Shown here one piece after another: positions 8,419-20,268 of a stretch of 64,000 nt of DNA. The stretch covers positions 62,001 to 126,000 of the forward strand of contig JANQRL010000009.1 of the NCBI GenBank assembly GCA_028284605.1, written 5' to 3'. The DNA comes from Paracoccaceae bacterium (GTDB lineage Bacteria; Pseudomonadota; Alphaproteobacteria; Rhodobacterales; Rhodobacteraceae). Position numbers and translations under genes: made by a program. The notes beneath the pieces were generated by a model. It was given only the letters and a program-made list of their open reading frames with translations, was not told the DNA's origin and searched no databases. Within the stretch, counting starts at the first letter, position 1. Each line of letters starts with the position of its first letter.

Positions 8419-9762
8419 TCACTCGGCCGGTTCCAGGGCGGGGGCGGCCCCGCCGGACTTCGGCGCGTAATGCGCGTTGAAGTCGTCCTCGATCGTCGCC
8501 GGCGCCGGCAGCGGCTTCTCGATCACGCCGAGGAGCGGCAGGATGATCAGGAAGTAGGCGAACCAGTAGGTCGAGCCGATCAGCGCGATATAGGGGTAGA
8601 TCCCCTCCGCCGGCATCGCGCCGGCCCACATCAGGACGAAGAACGTAATCACCAGCAGCGCGAACCACCATTTGAACATCGGCCGGTAGCGGCCCGAGCG
8701 GACCGAAGAGGTGTCGAGCCACGGCGCCAGCGCCATAACCACGATCGCCCCGAACATCGCAATCACGCCGAAGAACGCCGCATCGACGATCCCGAAGGTC
8801 ACCCAGTTGACCGCGATCACCAGCCACACGTCCTGATCGAAGGCCCGCAGGATCGCGTAGAACGGCAGGAAGTACCATTCCGGCACGATATGGGTCGGCG
8901 TGGCGAGGGGGTTGGCCTCGATGTAATTGTCCGGGTGGCCGAGATAGTTCGGCATGAAGCCCACCACCGCGAAGAAGACCGTCATGATCACCGCCAGCGC
9001 GAACAGGTCCTTGATCACGAAATAGGGCCAGAACGGCAGCGTGTCCTTCTCCGCCTCTTCCTTCGACCCGCGCCGCACCTCGACCCCGGTCGGGTTGTTG
9101 TTGCCGGTCGTATGGAACGCCCAGATATGGACGATGGTCAGGCCGAGGAGCAGGAACGGCAGCAGATAGTGCAGCGAGAAGAACCGGTTCAGCGCCGGCT
9201 GGCCGACTGCCGAGGCGCCGAGAAGCCAGGTCTGGATCGCCTCGCCTATGAACGGGATGGTGCCGAAGAGCCCGGTGATCACCGCGGTTCCGTGAAAGCT
9301 CATCTGCCCCCAGGGCAGCACGTAGCCCATGAACGCGGTGCCCATCATCACGACGAACATCAGGATACCGATGATCCAGGTCACCTCGCGCGGGCTCTTG
9401 TAAGAGCCGTAATAGAGCGCCCGGAAGATATGCGCGTAGACCGCCACGAAGAAGAGCGAGGCGCCGTTCTGGTGGATATAGCGGATCATATGGCCGCCAT
9501 TGACGTTGCGCATGATGTGCTCGACCGAGGCGAAGGCCATGTCGACATGAGGCGTGTAGTGCATGACCAGCACCACGCCGGTGACGATCTGCATGACCAG
9601 CGTGAAGGTCAGAACGACACCCCAGATCCACATCCAGTTGAGGTTCTTGGGCGTCGGGATCATCAGGGTGTCGTACATCAGCCCGACGATCGGCAGGCGG
9701 CGGTGCAGCCATTTCTCGGCGCCGGATTTCGGGTCGTAGTGGTCGTGGGGAATGCCTGACAT
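8419..9762 (-). CDS. petB: Cytochrome b of the bc1 complex
   Basis: 447-residue integral membrane subunit carrying hearts of the Qo and Qi sites and two b haems. Histidines in two helices are visible ([15 protein letters not shown] with VAVYAHIFR, and SLHYLLPF with VHIWAFH), as is the Qo-site [12 protein letters not shown] motif. The start [14 protein letters not shown] matches the rhodobacterial form. It lies 11 nt after petA and 17 nt before petC, in one transcription unit. The length is within the usual range for bacterial cytochrome b (about 430-445). Confidence 0.97.
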   Translation of the reverse strand: MSGIPHDHYDPKSGAEKWLHRRLPIVGLMYDTLMIPTPKNLNWMWIWGVVLTFTLVMQIVTGVVLVMHYTPHVDMAFASVEHIMRNVNGGHMIRYIHQNGASLFFVAVYAHIFRALYYGSYKSPREVTWIIGILMFVVMMGTAFMGYVLPWGQMSFHGTAVITGLFGTIPFIGEAIQTWLLGASAVGQPALNRFFSLHYLLPFLLLGLTIVHIWAFHTTGNNNPTGVEVRRGSKEEAEKDTLPFWPYFVIKDLFALAVIMTVFFAVVGFMPNYLGHPDNYIEANPLATPTHIVPEWYFLPFYAILRAFDQDVWLVIAVNWVTFGIVDAAFFGVIAMFGAIVVMALAPWLDTSSVRSGRYRPMFKWWFALLVITFFVLMWAGAMPAEGIYPYIALIGSTYWFAYFLIILPLLGVIEKPLPAPATIEDDFNAHYAPKSGGAAPALEPAE

Positions 9763-9773
9763 GGGTCTTCTCC

Positions 9774-10364
9774 TTAACCGAGTTCGATGGTGGTCTCGTC
9801 GATAAAGCGGGCTGCCGGGATCGGCAGGTTCTCGGGCGCCGGGCCGCGCCGGATGCGTCCGGAGGCGTCGTAGTGCGACCCGTGGCAGGGGCAGAACCAG
9901 CCCGAGAAATCACCGGCACCCTCGCCCACCGGCACGCAGCCGAGATGGGTGCAGACCCCGGACTGAATCAGCCAGGCTCCGACCGGCGCCGCGCTGCCCT
10001 CCGGCGGCTGAAGCACCCGGTTCTCATCGAGAGCCGGCGTGTCGTCGGGCAGGTTCGCGTTGCGTGCCAGCGGGTCGGGGAAACTGTCGATATCGGCGTC
10101 CTGCTCGCGGGCGAGCGCGATCTCGTCCTCGGTGCGCTGCCGGATGAAGACCGGTTGGCCCTGGAACAGAACGGTGATCTGGGTGCCGGGATCGACCAGG
10201 CTCACATCGACCCGGATCGAGGCGAGCGCGAGCACGTCCGCCGAGGGGTTCATCTGGTTGACCAGCGGCCAAACCGCAGCGCCGGTGGCGACGGCGCCGG
10301 CTCCGCCGGTTGCGTAGAACAGAAAGTCGCGCCGAGAGCTGTCGTGATCGTCTGCGTGTGACAC
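9774..10364 (-). CDS. petA: Rieske iron-sulfur protein of the bc1 complex
   Basis: 196-residue 2Fe-2S subunit. The twin-arginine motif [13 protein letters not shown] precedes a hydrophobic segment that serves as Tat signal and membrane anchor. Cluster ligands are visible as CTHLGC (C138, H140, C143) and CPCHGSHY (C158, C160, H161); C143 and C160 form the usual disulfide. The start is a GTG: it gives [10 protein letters not shown], aligning with known PetA proteins, whereas the open frame extends upstream without similarity. First gene of petABC. It moves electrons from the Qo site to cytochrome c1. Confidence 0.96.
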   Translation of the reverse strand: MSHADDHDSSRRDFLFYATGGAGAVATGAAVWPLVNQMNPSADVLALASIRVDVSLVDPGTQITVLFQGQPVFIRQRTEDEIALAREQDADIDSFPDPLARNANLPDDTPALDENRVLQPPEGSAAPVGAWLIQSGVCTHLGCVPVGEGAGDFSGWFCPCHGSHYDASGRIRRGPAPENLPIPAARFIDETTIELG

Positions 10365-10640
10365 GAGGAAGGGTCTCCGTTGATGATCGGCCCCCTTGGG
10401 CGCATCAGCGCCCGGGCAGCCACGCATTTCTCCGTCCGACCGGAGCCCGGTCGGACAATCGCGGCCGTATCTAGCGGCAGAGCCCGAGGGCGTCCAGCGG
10501 ACAATGGAGCGCAGTTGACTCCCGTTGTTTCGGCATAGATGCGCCGGGCCGATCAAATCCGCGTCGCCGCGCTGCGACGTCTTGCCGGAACCCGGCGGCG
10601 CGGCTATATGCTTGTCCGACGGGAGAAAACCTTGGCTGCC

Positions 10641-11294
10641 ATGTTTCGGACCCTGATCGCCGCCTGTTTTGCCTGCCTGCCTTTGGGCGCGGCGGCAGAG
10701 ATGACGTTGAGCTTTTATGGCGGTATTCAGGAATCGCCCCATAGTCGGGTTTATTTCGACGGTGACGGCACGATCCCGGATCAGGACTTCCGCGTGACCT
10801 GGGAAGGGCGGTCGTTCGAGGCACCGCCCTATTACGGCCTTCGCGCGACCTGGTGGCGGTCGGAGAGCTTCGGCTGGGGCGTCGATTTCATGCACGCCAA
10901 AGTCTACGCGGCGGACGAGACCTTCAACGCGATCGACCCGAACTTCACCCGGCTGGAGATGACCGACGGGATCAACGCGCTCACTGTGAACGCCTATCGC
11001 CGCTGGCCCAATGCCTGGGGCGATTTCACGCCCTATGTCGGCGGCGGGGTCGGCCTCTCGGTGCCTTATGTCGAGGTGACTTATGACGGCTCCGTGACCG
11101 AAGGCTATCAGGTGACCGGCGCGGCGGTCACCTGGCTGGCCGGCGCGAGCTACCCGATCGCGGAGGATTGGGCGGTCTTCGGCGAGTACAAGGGTACATT
11201 CTTTCAGGTCGATGCCGATCTCGAGGATGGCGGCAGCTTCGAGACCGAAGTGATCACCAACGCCCTGAACCTCGGCGTCAGCTTCTCGTTCTAA
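10641..11294 (+). CDS. Outer-membrane beta-barrel protein, possibly lipid A oxidase (LpxQ)-like
   Basis: About 217 residues with a signal peptide ([18 protein letters not shown]) and then alternating strands ending in VSFSF, a C-terminal aromatic typical of outer-membrane barrels. Segments such as [34 protein letters not shown] and [15 protein letters not shown] resemble proteins annotated as lipid A oxidases in rhizobia and rhodobacteria, but I cannot confirm activity. The start is uncertain: ATG 10641 begins the signal peptide, while TTG 10632 is better spaced from GGGAG at 10621, and ATG 10608 is also in frame. Divergent from petABC. Confidence 0.65.
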   Translation: MFRTLIAACFACLPLGAAAEMTLSFYGGIQESPHSRVYFDGDGTIPDQDFRVTWEGRSFEAPPYYGLRATWWRSESFGWGVDFMHAKVYAADETFNAIDPNFTRLEMTDGINALTVNAYRRWPNAWGDFTPYVGGGVGLSVPYVEVTYDGSVTEGYQVTGAAVTWLAGASYPIAEDWAVFGEYKGTFFQVDADLEDGGSFETEVITNALNLGVSFSF

Positions 11295-11376
11295 GCCATC
11301 CCGGCCATTTAGCTGCGCGACCGGTGTTCATCACAGCGATACATCAATCCGGCCTTCTCCGTTGAGTTGAGGGTCG

Positions 11377-11601
11377 TTCTTCTTCCCCGCCCGAATAGCG
11401 CCGAAGGCGCCGGGAATCGACAGACCGTCCGTCGCACCGGAGGTGCGCCGCTTTGAGTCGGCACGCCTCCGGCGTGACGGGCTGGCGATTGGGTGAGGCT
11501 GGGCGCGGAGCTCGGAACGAAGGATGAGCTTGGCAGCCATAAATCGCTGTAGCTCAACCGTTGGATCGCCATCCCCCGGTCTGTCGATGCCCGGCTTGCG
11601 T
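11377..11601 (-). repeat. Dispersed intergenic repeat, copy 3 (with extra palindromic insert)
   Basis: Read on the minus strand this closely follows 1797-1972, from GCCGGGCATCGACAGACCGG through TTCCGAGCTCCGCGCCCAGC to GACGGTCTGTCGATTCCCGG. It differs by an insert of roughly 40-50 nt around 11425-11482 made of two small palindromes, CACGCC/GGCGTG and CACC/GGTG types. It fills most of the 373-nt gap between the barrel gene and the GST gene (11295-11667); apart from a run of eight Ts near 11630 nothing else was recognised there. Confidence 0.72.
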
Positions 11602-11667
11602 CACGTAGATGCATGACACGGTGCCGCGGTTTTTTTTGGTACCGGCTCCGGCTTTGGGCCGGCCCGG

Positions 11668-12273
11668 CTATCCCACCGGCGCCGTCGCCGTCATACTCTC
11701 ACGCTCGGCAAAACCCGCATACCACTCCGCCAGGGCCGGAACCGGCGCGCGCCAGTCGCGGTCCGGCTGCCGGAAATCGAGATAGCCCAACGCACAGCCG
11801 ACGCCGATCTGGCCCATGGTGAGCTTCCCCGACAGATGGCTCATCCAGCGCCCCTCGATCACGCCCAGCGCCCTTGTGACCTTGCCCCATTGCGCCTCGA
11901 TCCACTCGCCGTTCTTGCCCTCATCGCCCTTGAACCGCTTCTCATAGACCATCAGCACCGCGGCCTCCATGATCCCGTCCGCCGTCGCCTCGAGCGTCAG
12001 CACCTCCCAGAGCCGGCTGTCCGGATAGAACCCGGCCCCGGCAAGATCGTCGAGATAGCGGCAGATCACCCGGCTGTCATAGATCGCCGGCCCGTCCTCG
12101 CGCACCAGCGTTGGGATCTTGCCGAGCGGGTTGGCCGCGGTGGCATCCGGATCGGGCGCCATTGGCGAGGCGGCCACCGGGACCTCGCCCACCCGGTGGG
12201 TCAGCCCGGCCTCGTGCACGGTCACCCGGACCTTGCGGACAAAAGGCGAGGCGGCGGCCATGATCAGTTGCAT
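11668..12273 (-). CDS. Glutathione S-transferase family protein
   Basis: 201 residues with the two-domain GST layout: a thioredoxin-like N-terminal domain (MQLIMAAASPFVRKVRVTVHEAG, then NPLGKIPTLVREDGPAIYDSRVICRYLD, containing the cis-proline and the glutathione-binding DSR motif) and an all-helical C-terminal domain. The ASPFVRKV start region supplies the usual Ser/Cys catalytic position. Substrate unknown. It lies 30 nt downstream of mtaB on the same strand and may be co-transcribed with dapF-mtaB. Confidence 0.85.
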   Translation of the reverse strand: MQLIMAAASPFVRKVRVTVHEAGLTHRVGEVPVAASPMAPDPDATAANPLGKIPTLVREDGPAIYDSRVICRYLDDLAGAGFYPDSRLWEVLTLEATADGIMEAAVLMVYEKRFKGDEGKNGEWIEAQWGKVTRALGVIEGRWMSHLSGKLTMGQIGVGCALGYLDFRQPDRDWRAPVPALAEWYAGFAERESMTATAPVG

Positions 12274-12303
12274 ATGTAGGCGCTCCTGTCTGGGGCGCCC
12301 CGC

Positions 12304-13578
12304 TCAGACCCTCAGGGTCCCGTCGCCGGCGCCGGTGATCTTTGCCGTGACGATGGTGCCGGTGGATTGCGCGGTGCCGAAGGCGACCTTCGCGAAGTGT
12401 TCCGTCCGGCCCATATCGGGCGATTCCATGAGCACAGAATGGGTGCGCCCGACCTGAGTGTCGAGATAGGCCCGTTCCGCCGCCTCCCCCGCCGCCCTGA
12501 GCCGTGCCGCCCGTTCCCGGATCACCGGCCCCGGAAGCTGCGGCATCCGGGCCGCGTGCGTGCCCTCGCGGGGCGAGAACGGAAAGACGTGGAGCCAGGT
12601 GAGCCCGCACTCTTCGACGATCTTTAGCGAGTTCTCGAAGGCCGCCTCGCTCTCGGTCGGAAACCCGGCGATCAGGTCCGCACCGAAGGTCATCCCGGGC
12701 CGCAGCCGCCGCGCCTCCTCGCAGAACGCGATGGCGTCGTCGCGCAGATGCCGCCGCTTCATCCGCTTCAGGATCAGGTCATCGCCATGCTGAAGGCTCA
12801 GATGCAGATGCGGCATCAGGCGCGGTTCGGTGGCGATGGCCTCCATCAGCGTCTCATCGACCTCGATGGAATCGATGGACGAGATCCGCAGCCGCGCCAC
12901 ATCGGTGAGCCGCAGGATGCGCCGGACCAGATCGCCGAGCCTCGGCGCCCCCGGCAGGTCCGCGCCCCAGCTCGTGAGATCGACGCCCGTGAGCACCACC
13001 TCATTGTAACCACGCCCCGCCAGCCGGTTGATCTGATCCACCACAACCCCGGCCGGCACCGACCGCGAATTGCCGCGGCCATAGGGGATGATGCAGAAGG
13101 TGCAGCGGTGGTCGCAGCCGTTCTGGACCTGCACATAGGCCCGCGCTCGTGTCCCGAACCCGTCGATCAGATGCCCGGCCGTCTCGGTCACCGACATGAT
13201 GTCGTCGACCTGCACCGGCTCGCTCTGCCCGATCAGATCGGGGGCGAGACCCCGCCAGCTCTTGGGGCGCATCTTCTCGGCATTGCCGAGGACATGGCTC
13301 ACCTCTGGCATCGCGGCGAAGGTCTCGGGCTCGGTCTGCGCCGCGCAGCCGGTGACGATTACGGGCGCGCCCGGGTTCTCCCGCGCCAGCCGCCGGATCT
13401 CGCGTCGCGCCTTCTTCACGGCCTCCGCCGTCACCGCGCAGGTGTTCACGACAACCGCATCGCCGAGCCCCGCCTCGACCGCGAGGGCCTTCATCGCCTC
13501 GGTCTCGTAGGCGTTGAGCCGGCAGCCGAAGGTGGAGAAGACCGGCGATTTCGGCGGCGCTTTCATCTGCGCATTCAT
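12304..13578 (-). CDS. mtaB: tRNA (N6-threonylcarbamoyladenosine(37)-C2)-methylthiotransferase
   Basis: Radical-SAM methylthiotransferase making ms2t6A37 in ANN-decoding tRNAs. The 424-residue product has the three MTTase cysteines C19 ([11 protein letters not shown]), C47 (VVNTCAVT) and C78 (VTGCAAQ) for the auxiliary cluster, then the radical-SAM cysteines C155, C159 and C162 in CDHRCTFC. The N-terminal FGCRLN segment favours MtaB over MiaB or RimO. The start ATG overlaps the dapF stop (ATGA), so the two are translationally coupled; the longer open frame inside dapF is rejected. Confidence 0.92.
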   Translation of the reverse strand: MNAQMKAPPKSPVFSTFGCRLNAYETEAMKALAVEAGLGDAVVVNTCAVTAEAVKKARREIRRLARENPGAPVIVTGCAAQTEPETFAAMPEVSHVLGNAEKMRPKSWRGLAPDLIGQSEPVQVDDIMSVTETAGHLIDGFGTRARAYVQVQNGCDHRCTFCIIPYGRGNSRSVPAGVVVDQINRLAGRGYNEVVLTGVDLTSWGADLPGAPRLGDLVRRILRLTDVARLRISSIDSIEVDETLMEAIATEPRLMPHLHLSLQHGDDLILKRMKRRHLRDDAIAFCEEARRLRPGMTFGADLIAGFPTESEAAFENSLKIVEECGLTWLHVFPFSPREGTHAARMPQLPGPVIRERAARLRAAGEAAERAYLDTQVGRTHSVLMESPDMGRTEHFAKVAFGTAQSTGTIVTAKITGAGDGTLRV

Positions 13579-14390
13579 GGCCGCCAGACCCCGTCGAACG
13601 GATGCGCCGTCGGCCCGGTCATCCAGACCCCGTCCGGCGCCCAGCGCACGCCGATCTCGCCGCCGTCGAGCACCAGCGTCACCTCGCGCCCGGTCAGCCC
13701 GCGCCGCGCCGCCGCCACCGTCACGGCACAAGATGACGAGCCGGAGGCGAGGGTGATCCCGGTCCCCCGCTCCCAGACCCGCATCCGCAGACGGTCCGGT
13801 ACGATAACGTGGGCGAATTGTACGTTTGTACGCTCGGGAAAGAGCGGATGGTGCTCAATCTCCGGTCCCCGCGCGGCGAGGTCCACCGCCTCGGCATCGG
13901 CAACGAAGAAGGTGCAATGCGGATTGCCCATCCCCGTCGCCACCGGATCGCCCGCGATGGGCAGGTGCAGGGTGTCGACATTCTCGGCGAGCGGGATGAG
14001 GTCCCAGTCGGTCTCCGGGTGCCCCATGTTCACGGAGGTCAGACCGCCACCCGCATCGACCGCATGGAGCACCCCCCGCCCGGTCTCGATCCTCAGCGCG
14101 TCCCGCCCGGTCTCTTCCATCAGGCGTCGCGCAATGCAGCGTGTGGCGTTCCCGCAGGCAGCCGACAGAGACCCGTCAGCATTGTAGAAGGTGAGCCGGA
14201 CATCGGCGTCCTCGGCCACCGCCATCACGGCGAGCTGGTCGAACCCGACGCCGCGATGCCTATCGGCCATGGCGCGCGCCAGATCGGCATCCACGACGGG
14301 CGCGCGCCCACGCTCGTCGATCACGACGAAATCGTTGCCCGCCCCGTGCATCTTCATGAACGGAAGGCCGTTTGCGAGGTCCCGCGCCAT
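13575..14390 (-). CDS. dapF: Diaminopimelate epimerase
   Basis: Interconverts LL- and meso-diaminopimelate for lysine and peptidoglycan synthesis. 271 residues, the family's normal size. Both active-site cysteine regions are visible: AACGNATRC in the N-terminal half and SGSSSCA in the C-terminal half (a less common form of the GTGACA motif). The opening [16 protein letters not shown] is characteristic. It overlaps mtaB by 4 nt. The nearby tRNA-Lys is on the other strand and not part of the operon. Confidence 0.95.
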   Translation of the reverse strand: MARDLANGLPFMKMHGAGNDFVVIDERGRAPVVDADLARAMADRHRGVGFDQLAVMAVAEDADVRLTFYNADGSLSAACGNATRCIARRLMEETGRDALRIETGRGVLHAVDAGGGLTSVNMGHPETDWDLIPLAENVDTLHLPIAGDPVATGMGNPHCTFFVADAEAVDLAARGPEIEHHPLFPERTNVQFAHVIVPDRLRMRVWERGTGITLASGSSSCAVTVAAARRGLTGREVTLVLDGGEIGVRWAPDGVWMTGPTAHPFDGVWRP

Positions 14391-14488
14391 GGCGCGCCCT
14401 ATAGCCGGGCGCCGGCGCCGAATCCACCCTGCGCCTTGGATTTGTGGGTTGACCAGGGAGGGGGCGAAACCTATCAGGTCCGCCGGGC

Positions 14489-14564
14489 GGGCCCGTAGCT
14501 CAGTTGGTAGAGCAGTTGACTTTTAATCAATTGGTCGCAGGTTCGAATCCTGCCGGGCTCACCA
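14489..14564 (+). tRNA. tRNA-Lys (anticodon TTT)
   Basis: 76-nt cloverleaf. The acceptor arm GGGCCCG (14489-14495) pairs with CGGGCTC (14554-14560, one G-T wobble), followed by discriminator A and an encoded CCA (14562-14564). The D arm TAGCTCAGTTGGTAGAGC, the anticodon loop CTTTTAA (14520-14526, anticodon TTT at 14522-14524) and the T loop GTTCGAATC are all canonical. It sits between dapF and gyrB, both of which are on the minus strand. Confidence 0.97.
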
Positions 14565-14637
14565 TTTCTCCGACAGCGACACGAACCGGCCGCGACGGGA
14601 TCGGAGACACCTCCGGCATGGCCGCCGGTCGGGCCGG

Positions 14638-17070
<2,433 letters not shown>

Positions 17071-17081
17071 TTATTCCCGTC

Positions 17082-17087
17082 ATTATA
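17082..17087 (-). promoter_or_regulatory. Probable -10 element of the gyrB promoter
   Basis: The minus strand reads GTATATAATGAC here, with a consensus TATAAT about 27 nt upstream of the gyrB ATG. A GTGACA hexamer lies 19 nt further upstream as a possible weak -35. This AT-rich patch stands out in an otherwise GC-rich region. Confidence 0.5.
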
Positions 17088-17311
17088 TACGAAATCCTGT
17101 GTGCGATGTCACGTCGTTCGCCTAGGTTTTGTGTCTGCAGAGGGTGCCCGGTTGGCTTCGTGGCTGGCCTCTGGATGTGCCGTTCGGCGGTGGTCTCCGA
17201 CCCGGTCCAAGGCGCCTACGGAGCACCCGTATGACCGGCCACTCCCGACCGGCTCGCCAGATCGGCTGCGTCGGATTACCCTCGGGTCGAGTGATGCCGA
17301 GCCAGAGCACC

Positions 17312-17830
17312 ATGCCGAATGATCCGCTGAACTACTACCCCGCTGCGAACCCCGTGTTCTGTTGGTTCACGGGCGGCTTCGTCGCCCTCCTCGGTGCCGC
17401 CTTCGGGCTGTCGGGCGTCATGGAGGTCGGGCACGATCCGCTCACCGGGATCACCCAGTTCCTCGTCGCGGTCGCCGTGCTGTTCATCGCCTGGCGGATC
17501 GCCCGCTATCCCGCCCGCGCGGTGCTGTCCTTGACCGATGACGCTCTGATCCGGCGTCCGGCCTTCTGGCGGACGACGACGGTGCCGTTTGCGGAGATCG
17601 CAGGGCTCGGCCGTTTCGACCAGCACAATCGGGCCCGGATGACGACCCCGTCCCATTTCGGCAGTGTGACGGGTCAGACCGTGACCTCGGAGCATCTGGT
17701 CATCACCCTGAAATCGGGCGGCACGCGCACGATCACGCTGCCCGAAATTGTTAATGCCGACCTGTTGGCGGAGCTAACCGCACGGACCGGCCTGCCGATC
17801 GAGGAGATGTCTGCTCGGAAGGCGGGGTAG
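17312..17830 (+). CDS. Hypothetical membrane protein, two N-terminal helices plus a PH-like domain
   Basis: About 172 residues. Two hydrophobic helices (FCWFTGGFVALLGAAFGLSG and ITQFLVAVAVLFIAWRIARY) are followed by a soluble region, VLSLTDDALIRRPAFW then VPFAEIAGLGRF, which resembles STM3941-like membrane PH domains; this is pattern recognition only. It is on the plus strand inside the gyrB-recF minus-strand cluster. The start at 17312 begins the hydrophobic-protein-like MPNDPLNYYP; an ATG at 17294 is an alternative, and the longer frame from 17129 looks non-coding. Function unknown. Confidence 0.6.
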   Translation: MPNDPLNYYPAANPVFCWFTGGFVALLGAAFGLSGVMEVGHDPLTGITQFLVAVAVLFIAWRIARYPARAVLSLTDDALIRRPAFWRTTTVPFAEIAGLGRFDQHNRARMTTPSHFGSVTGQTVTSEHLVITLKSGGTRTITLPEIVNADLLAELTARTGLPIEEMSARKAG

Positions 17831-17867
17831 CACTGGAGCAAAGTGGGCACCGTTCGGCCTCAGAGTT

Positions 17868-18974
17868 TCACTCCGCGACCGGACGCACGACCGACTTCCC
17901 GTCCGCCTCGGCGACCTCGATGCGCTCCGCCCGCTCTCCCAGCTCTTCGAAGAGCTCCGGTCCGGTGCCGGTCATCCAGGCCTGGGCCTTGAGCGCGCAG
18001 ACCTCGTCATAGAGCGTGGCGCGGCGGGCGGCGTCGAGATGGGCGGCGACCTCGTCGAGAAGGAGGATCGGCGCAGCACCGGTCTCCGCCGCCAGTGCGC
18101 GGGCATTGGCGAGGATCAGCGAAATCAGGAGCGCCTTCTGCTCGCCGGTGGAACAGTCGCGGGCGGCGACGCCCTTGGCGGCCCAGGTGGCGGCGAGATC
18201 GCTCCGATGCGGGCCGATCAGAGTGCGGCCGGCGGCGAGGTCGCGGGACCGGTTCTCGGCTAAGGCGGTGGCGAGATCGGCCGCGCTGTCCGGCATCCCG
18301 CCCTCGGGTTGCTCCAGGGCGAGATCGGCGGCAGGAAACGCGGTGTCGGCCTCGGCCTGGGCGCTGGCCAGACGCGCGATGGCCACGAGTCGGTTGGCAT
18401 GGATCGCCGCCCCGGCCTCTGCCATCGCTGTCTCCAGCGCCGCGTACCAATGGGCGTCGCGCACCATGTCTTTGAGGAGCCGGTTGCGCTCGCGCATGGC
18501 CTTTTCGTAGCGCAGCACCGCCTCGGCATGATCCGGCAGGAAGCTGAGCGTGGCACGGTCGAGGAAGCGGCGGCGACCATCCGCGCCTTCGATCCAGAGC
18601 CGGTCCATGGCGGGCACCAGCCAGAGGATGCGGGCGATCCGGCCCAGGGCGGTCCGGGTGGCAGATTTACCGTCGAGGCGGACCTGCCGCGGGTTGCCGG
18701 GCTCGGCCCAGGTTTCGACTTCATGGACGTAGCCTGCGGCGATCTCGGCGGTGACCTTCCAGCCGAGCGCTTCGGGTCGCCGCGCAAGGTCTTCGGCGCT
18801 CGCCCGACGCAACCCGCGACCGGGGGAAAGCAGGCTGACGGCCTCGATGAGGTTGGTCTTGCCGGCGCCGTTGGGACCGTAGATCGCCAATGGGCGCCCG
18901 TCGAGATCAAGCGCCGCTCGGCTATGGGAGCGGAAATGCGAGAGGGTCAGGCGGGTGACGGCCAGGGCGGTCAT
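17868..18974 (-). CDS. recF: DNA replication and repair protein RecF
   Basis: 368-residue SMC-like ATPase that loads RecA at gaps with RecOR. The Walker A motif GPNGAGKTN is near residue 35, the signature/Walker B region LLLDEVAAHLD is in the C-terminal part, and the opening LTLSHFRSHSRAALDLD is typical. It is downstream of dnaN on the same strand, separated by a 73-nt spacer containing a double palindrome. Confidence 0.95.
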   Translation of the reverse strand: MTALAVTRLTLSHFRSHSRAALDLDGRPLAIYGPNGAGKTNLIEAVSLLSPGRGLRRASAEDLARRPEALGWKVTAEIAAGYVHEVETWAEPGNPRQVRLDGKSATRTALGRIARILWLVPAMDRLWIEGADGRRRFLDRATLSFLPDHAEAVLRYEKAMRERNRLLKDMVRDAHWYAALETAMAEAGAAIHANRLVAIARLASAQAEADTAFPAADLALEQPEGGMPDSAADLATALAENRSRDLAAGRTLIGPHRSDLAATWAAKGVAARDCSTGEQKALLISLILANARALAAETGAAPILLLDEVAAHLDAARRATLYDEVCALKAQAWMTGTGPELFEELGERAERIEVAEADGKSVVRPVAE

Positions 18975-18995
18975 ACCGGTCCTCCGGGCGGGGCG

Positions 18996-19041
18996 CGAAA
19001 TCCGATCCGGATTTCGTCGACGAATTCTCGATGAGAATTCG
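18996..19041. repeat. Double palindrome between recF and dnaN
   Basis: Two perfect 9-nt-arm hairpins with 3-nt loops stand four bases apart: CGAAATCCG (18996-19004) with CGGATTTCG (19008-19016), and CGAATTCTC (19021-19029) with GAGAATTCG (19033-19041). The sequence differs from the repeat at 7395-7439, but the two-palindrome design is alike. It lies directly downstream of dnaN, so it may attenuate or stabilise the dnaN-recF transcript; that is inferred. Confidence 0.7.
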
Positions 19042-19047
19042 GCCCCG

Positions 19048-20166
19048 TCACACCCGCATCGGCATCACGACATAGACCGCGGATTGGTCGTTCCCTTCGC
19101 GCATCAGCGTCGGGTCGCCCGAGGAATTGAACAGGAACACCGCGTTCTCCCGATCCACCTGGCTCGCGATCTCCAAGAGGTACTTGGCGTTGAAGCCGAT
19201 ATCGAGCTTGTCGTCGCCATAGGCCACGGCGAGTTCCTCCTCCGCCGCGCCGCTATCGGGGGCGTTGACCGAGAGCACCAGGCGGTCCTCGTCGAGGCTC
19301 AGTTTCACCGCGCGCGACCGTTCCGAACTCACCGTCGCCACCCGGTCCACGGCCTGGGCGAATTCCGAGGCATCGACCTCGAGCCGCCGAGCATTGTTTT
19401 GCGGGATCACCCGCATGTAGTCCGGGAAGGTGCCGTCGATGACCTTCGAGGTCAGCGTGATGTCCGGGGTGGCAAAGCGGACCTTGGTCTCACTCACCGA
19501 CACCGCGATCTGCATTTCGTCGTCGTCGAGCAGCTTCCGCAACTCCCCGACCGTCTTCCGCGGCACGATCACACCGGGAAGATCGGCGGCGCCCTCGGGC
19601 AGGTCAGCGTCGATCCGCGCCAGGCGATGCCCGTCCGTGGCCACGCAGCGCAACACCTTGCCGCCCTCGGCGTCGGCCACATGCATGTAGACGCCGTTCA
19701 GGTAATACCGCGTCTCTTCGGTCGAGATCGCGAATTTGGACTTGTCGAAGAGCCGTCGCAGCACCGGCGCCGGGGCGCTGAAATTGGCGTCGTATTCCGA
19801 GGACGCCATGACCGGAAAATCCTCCTTCGGCAGGGTCGCGAGCTGAAAATTCGAGCGTCCCGCCTCGATGGTCAGCCGGCCCGACGCGCCATCCTCGGCC
19901 AAGGTCACCAACGCGCCGTCGGGGAGCTTGCGGACGATCTCGTTCAGCGTCACGGCGGACACCGTGGTGGCGCCGGCACGCTCGACCTTGGCCGGGGCGC
20001 GGTCCACCACCTCGATATCGAGATCGGTGGCGCGGAACTGCACAGCATCGCCCTCGGCCTCGATCAGGACATTGGCGAGGATCGGGATCGTGTTGCGCCG
20101 CTCCACGACCGACTGCGCCTGCGCGACCGCCTTTAAGAGCGCGCCGCGTTCGATGCTGAATTTCAT
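19048..20166 (-). CDS. dnaN: DNA polymerase III beta sliding clamp
   Basis: Ring-shaped processivity clamp, 372 residues, with the three repeated clamp domains expected from the length. The start MKFSIERGALLKAVAQAQSV and the end SAVYVVMPMRV match the family, and GAEEELAVAYGDDKLDIGFNAKYL-type segments are visible. The ATG at 20166 has GAGCGAGGGG directly before it; the longer upstream frame (to 20268) is not family-like. It lies between dnaA and recF on the same strand. Confidence 0.97.
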   Translation of the reverse strand: MKFSIERGALLKAVAQAQSVVERRNTIPILANVLIEAEGDAVQFRATDLDIEVVDRAPAKVERAGATTVSAVTLNEIVRKLPDGALVTLAEDGASGRLTIEAGRSNFQLATLPKEDFPVMASSEYDANFSAPAPVLRRLFDKSKFAISTEETRYYLNGVYMHVADAEGGKVLRCVATDGHRLARIDADLPEGAADLPGVIVPRKTVGELRKLLDDDEMQIAVSVSETKVRFATPDITLTSKVIDGTFPDYMRVIPQNNARRLEVDASEFAQAVDRVATVSSERSRAVKLSLDEDRLVLSVNAPDSGAAEEELAVAYGDDKLDIGFNAKYLLEIASQVDRENAVFLFNSSGDPTLMREGNDQSAVYVVMPMRV

Positions 20167-20268
20167 CCCCTCGCTCCGTTCTTGCCGCGCCGCCTCGGGC
20201 CGGACGGAAAATCTACCGGTTTCCGGTTCCGGCTCAAGGCTTTTCTGGCACAGGGCTTTGGCGGCCAA

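Noticed and set aside
7523-9919. A 798-codon minus-strand frame across petC and petB
   Set aside because: Only its last 292 codons are real (PetC); the rest is an out-of-frame reading of petB with biased Arg/Gly composition.
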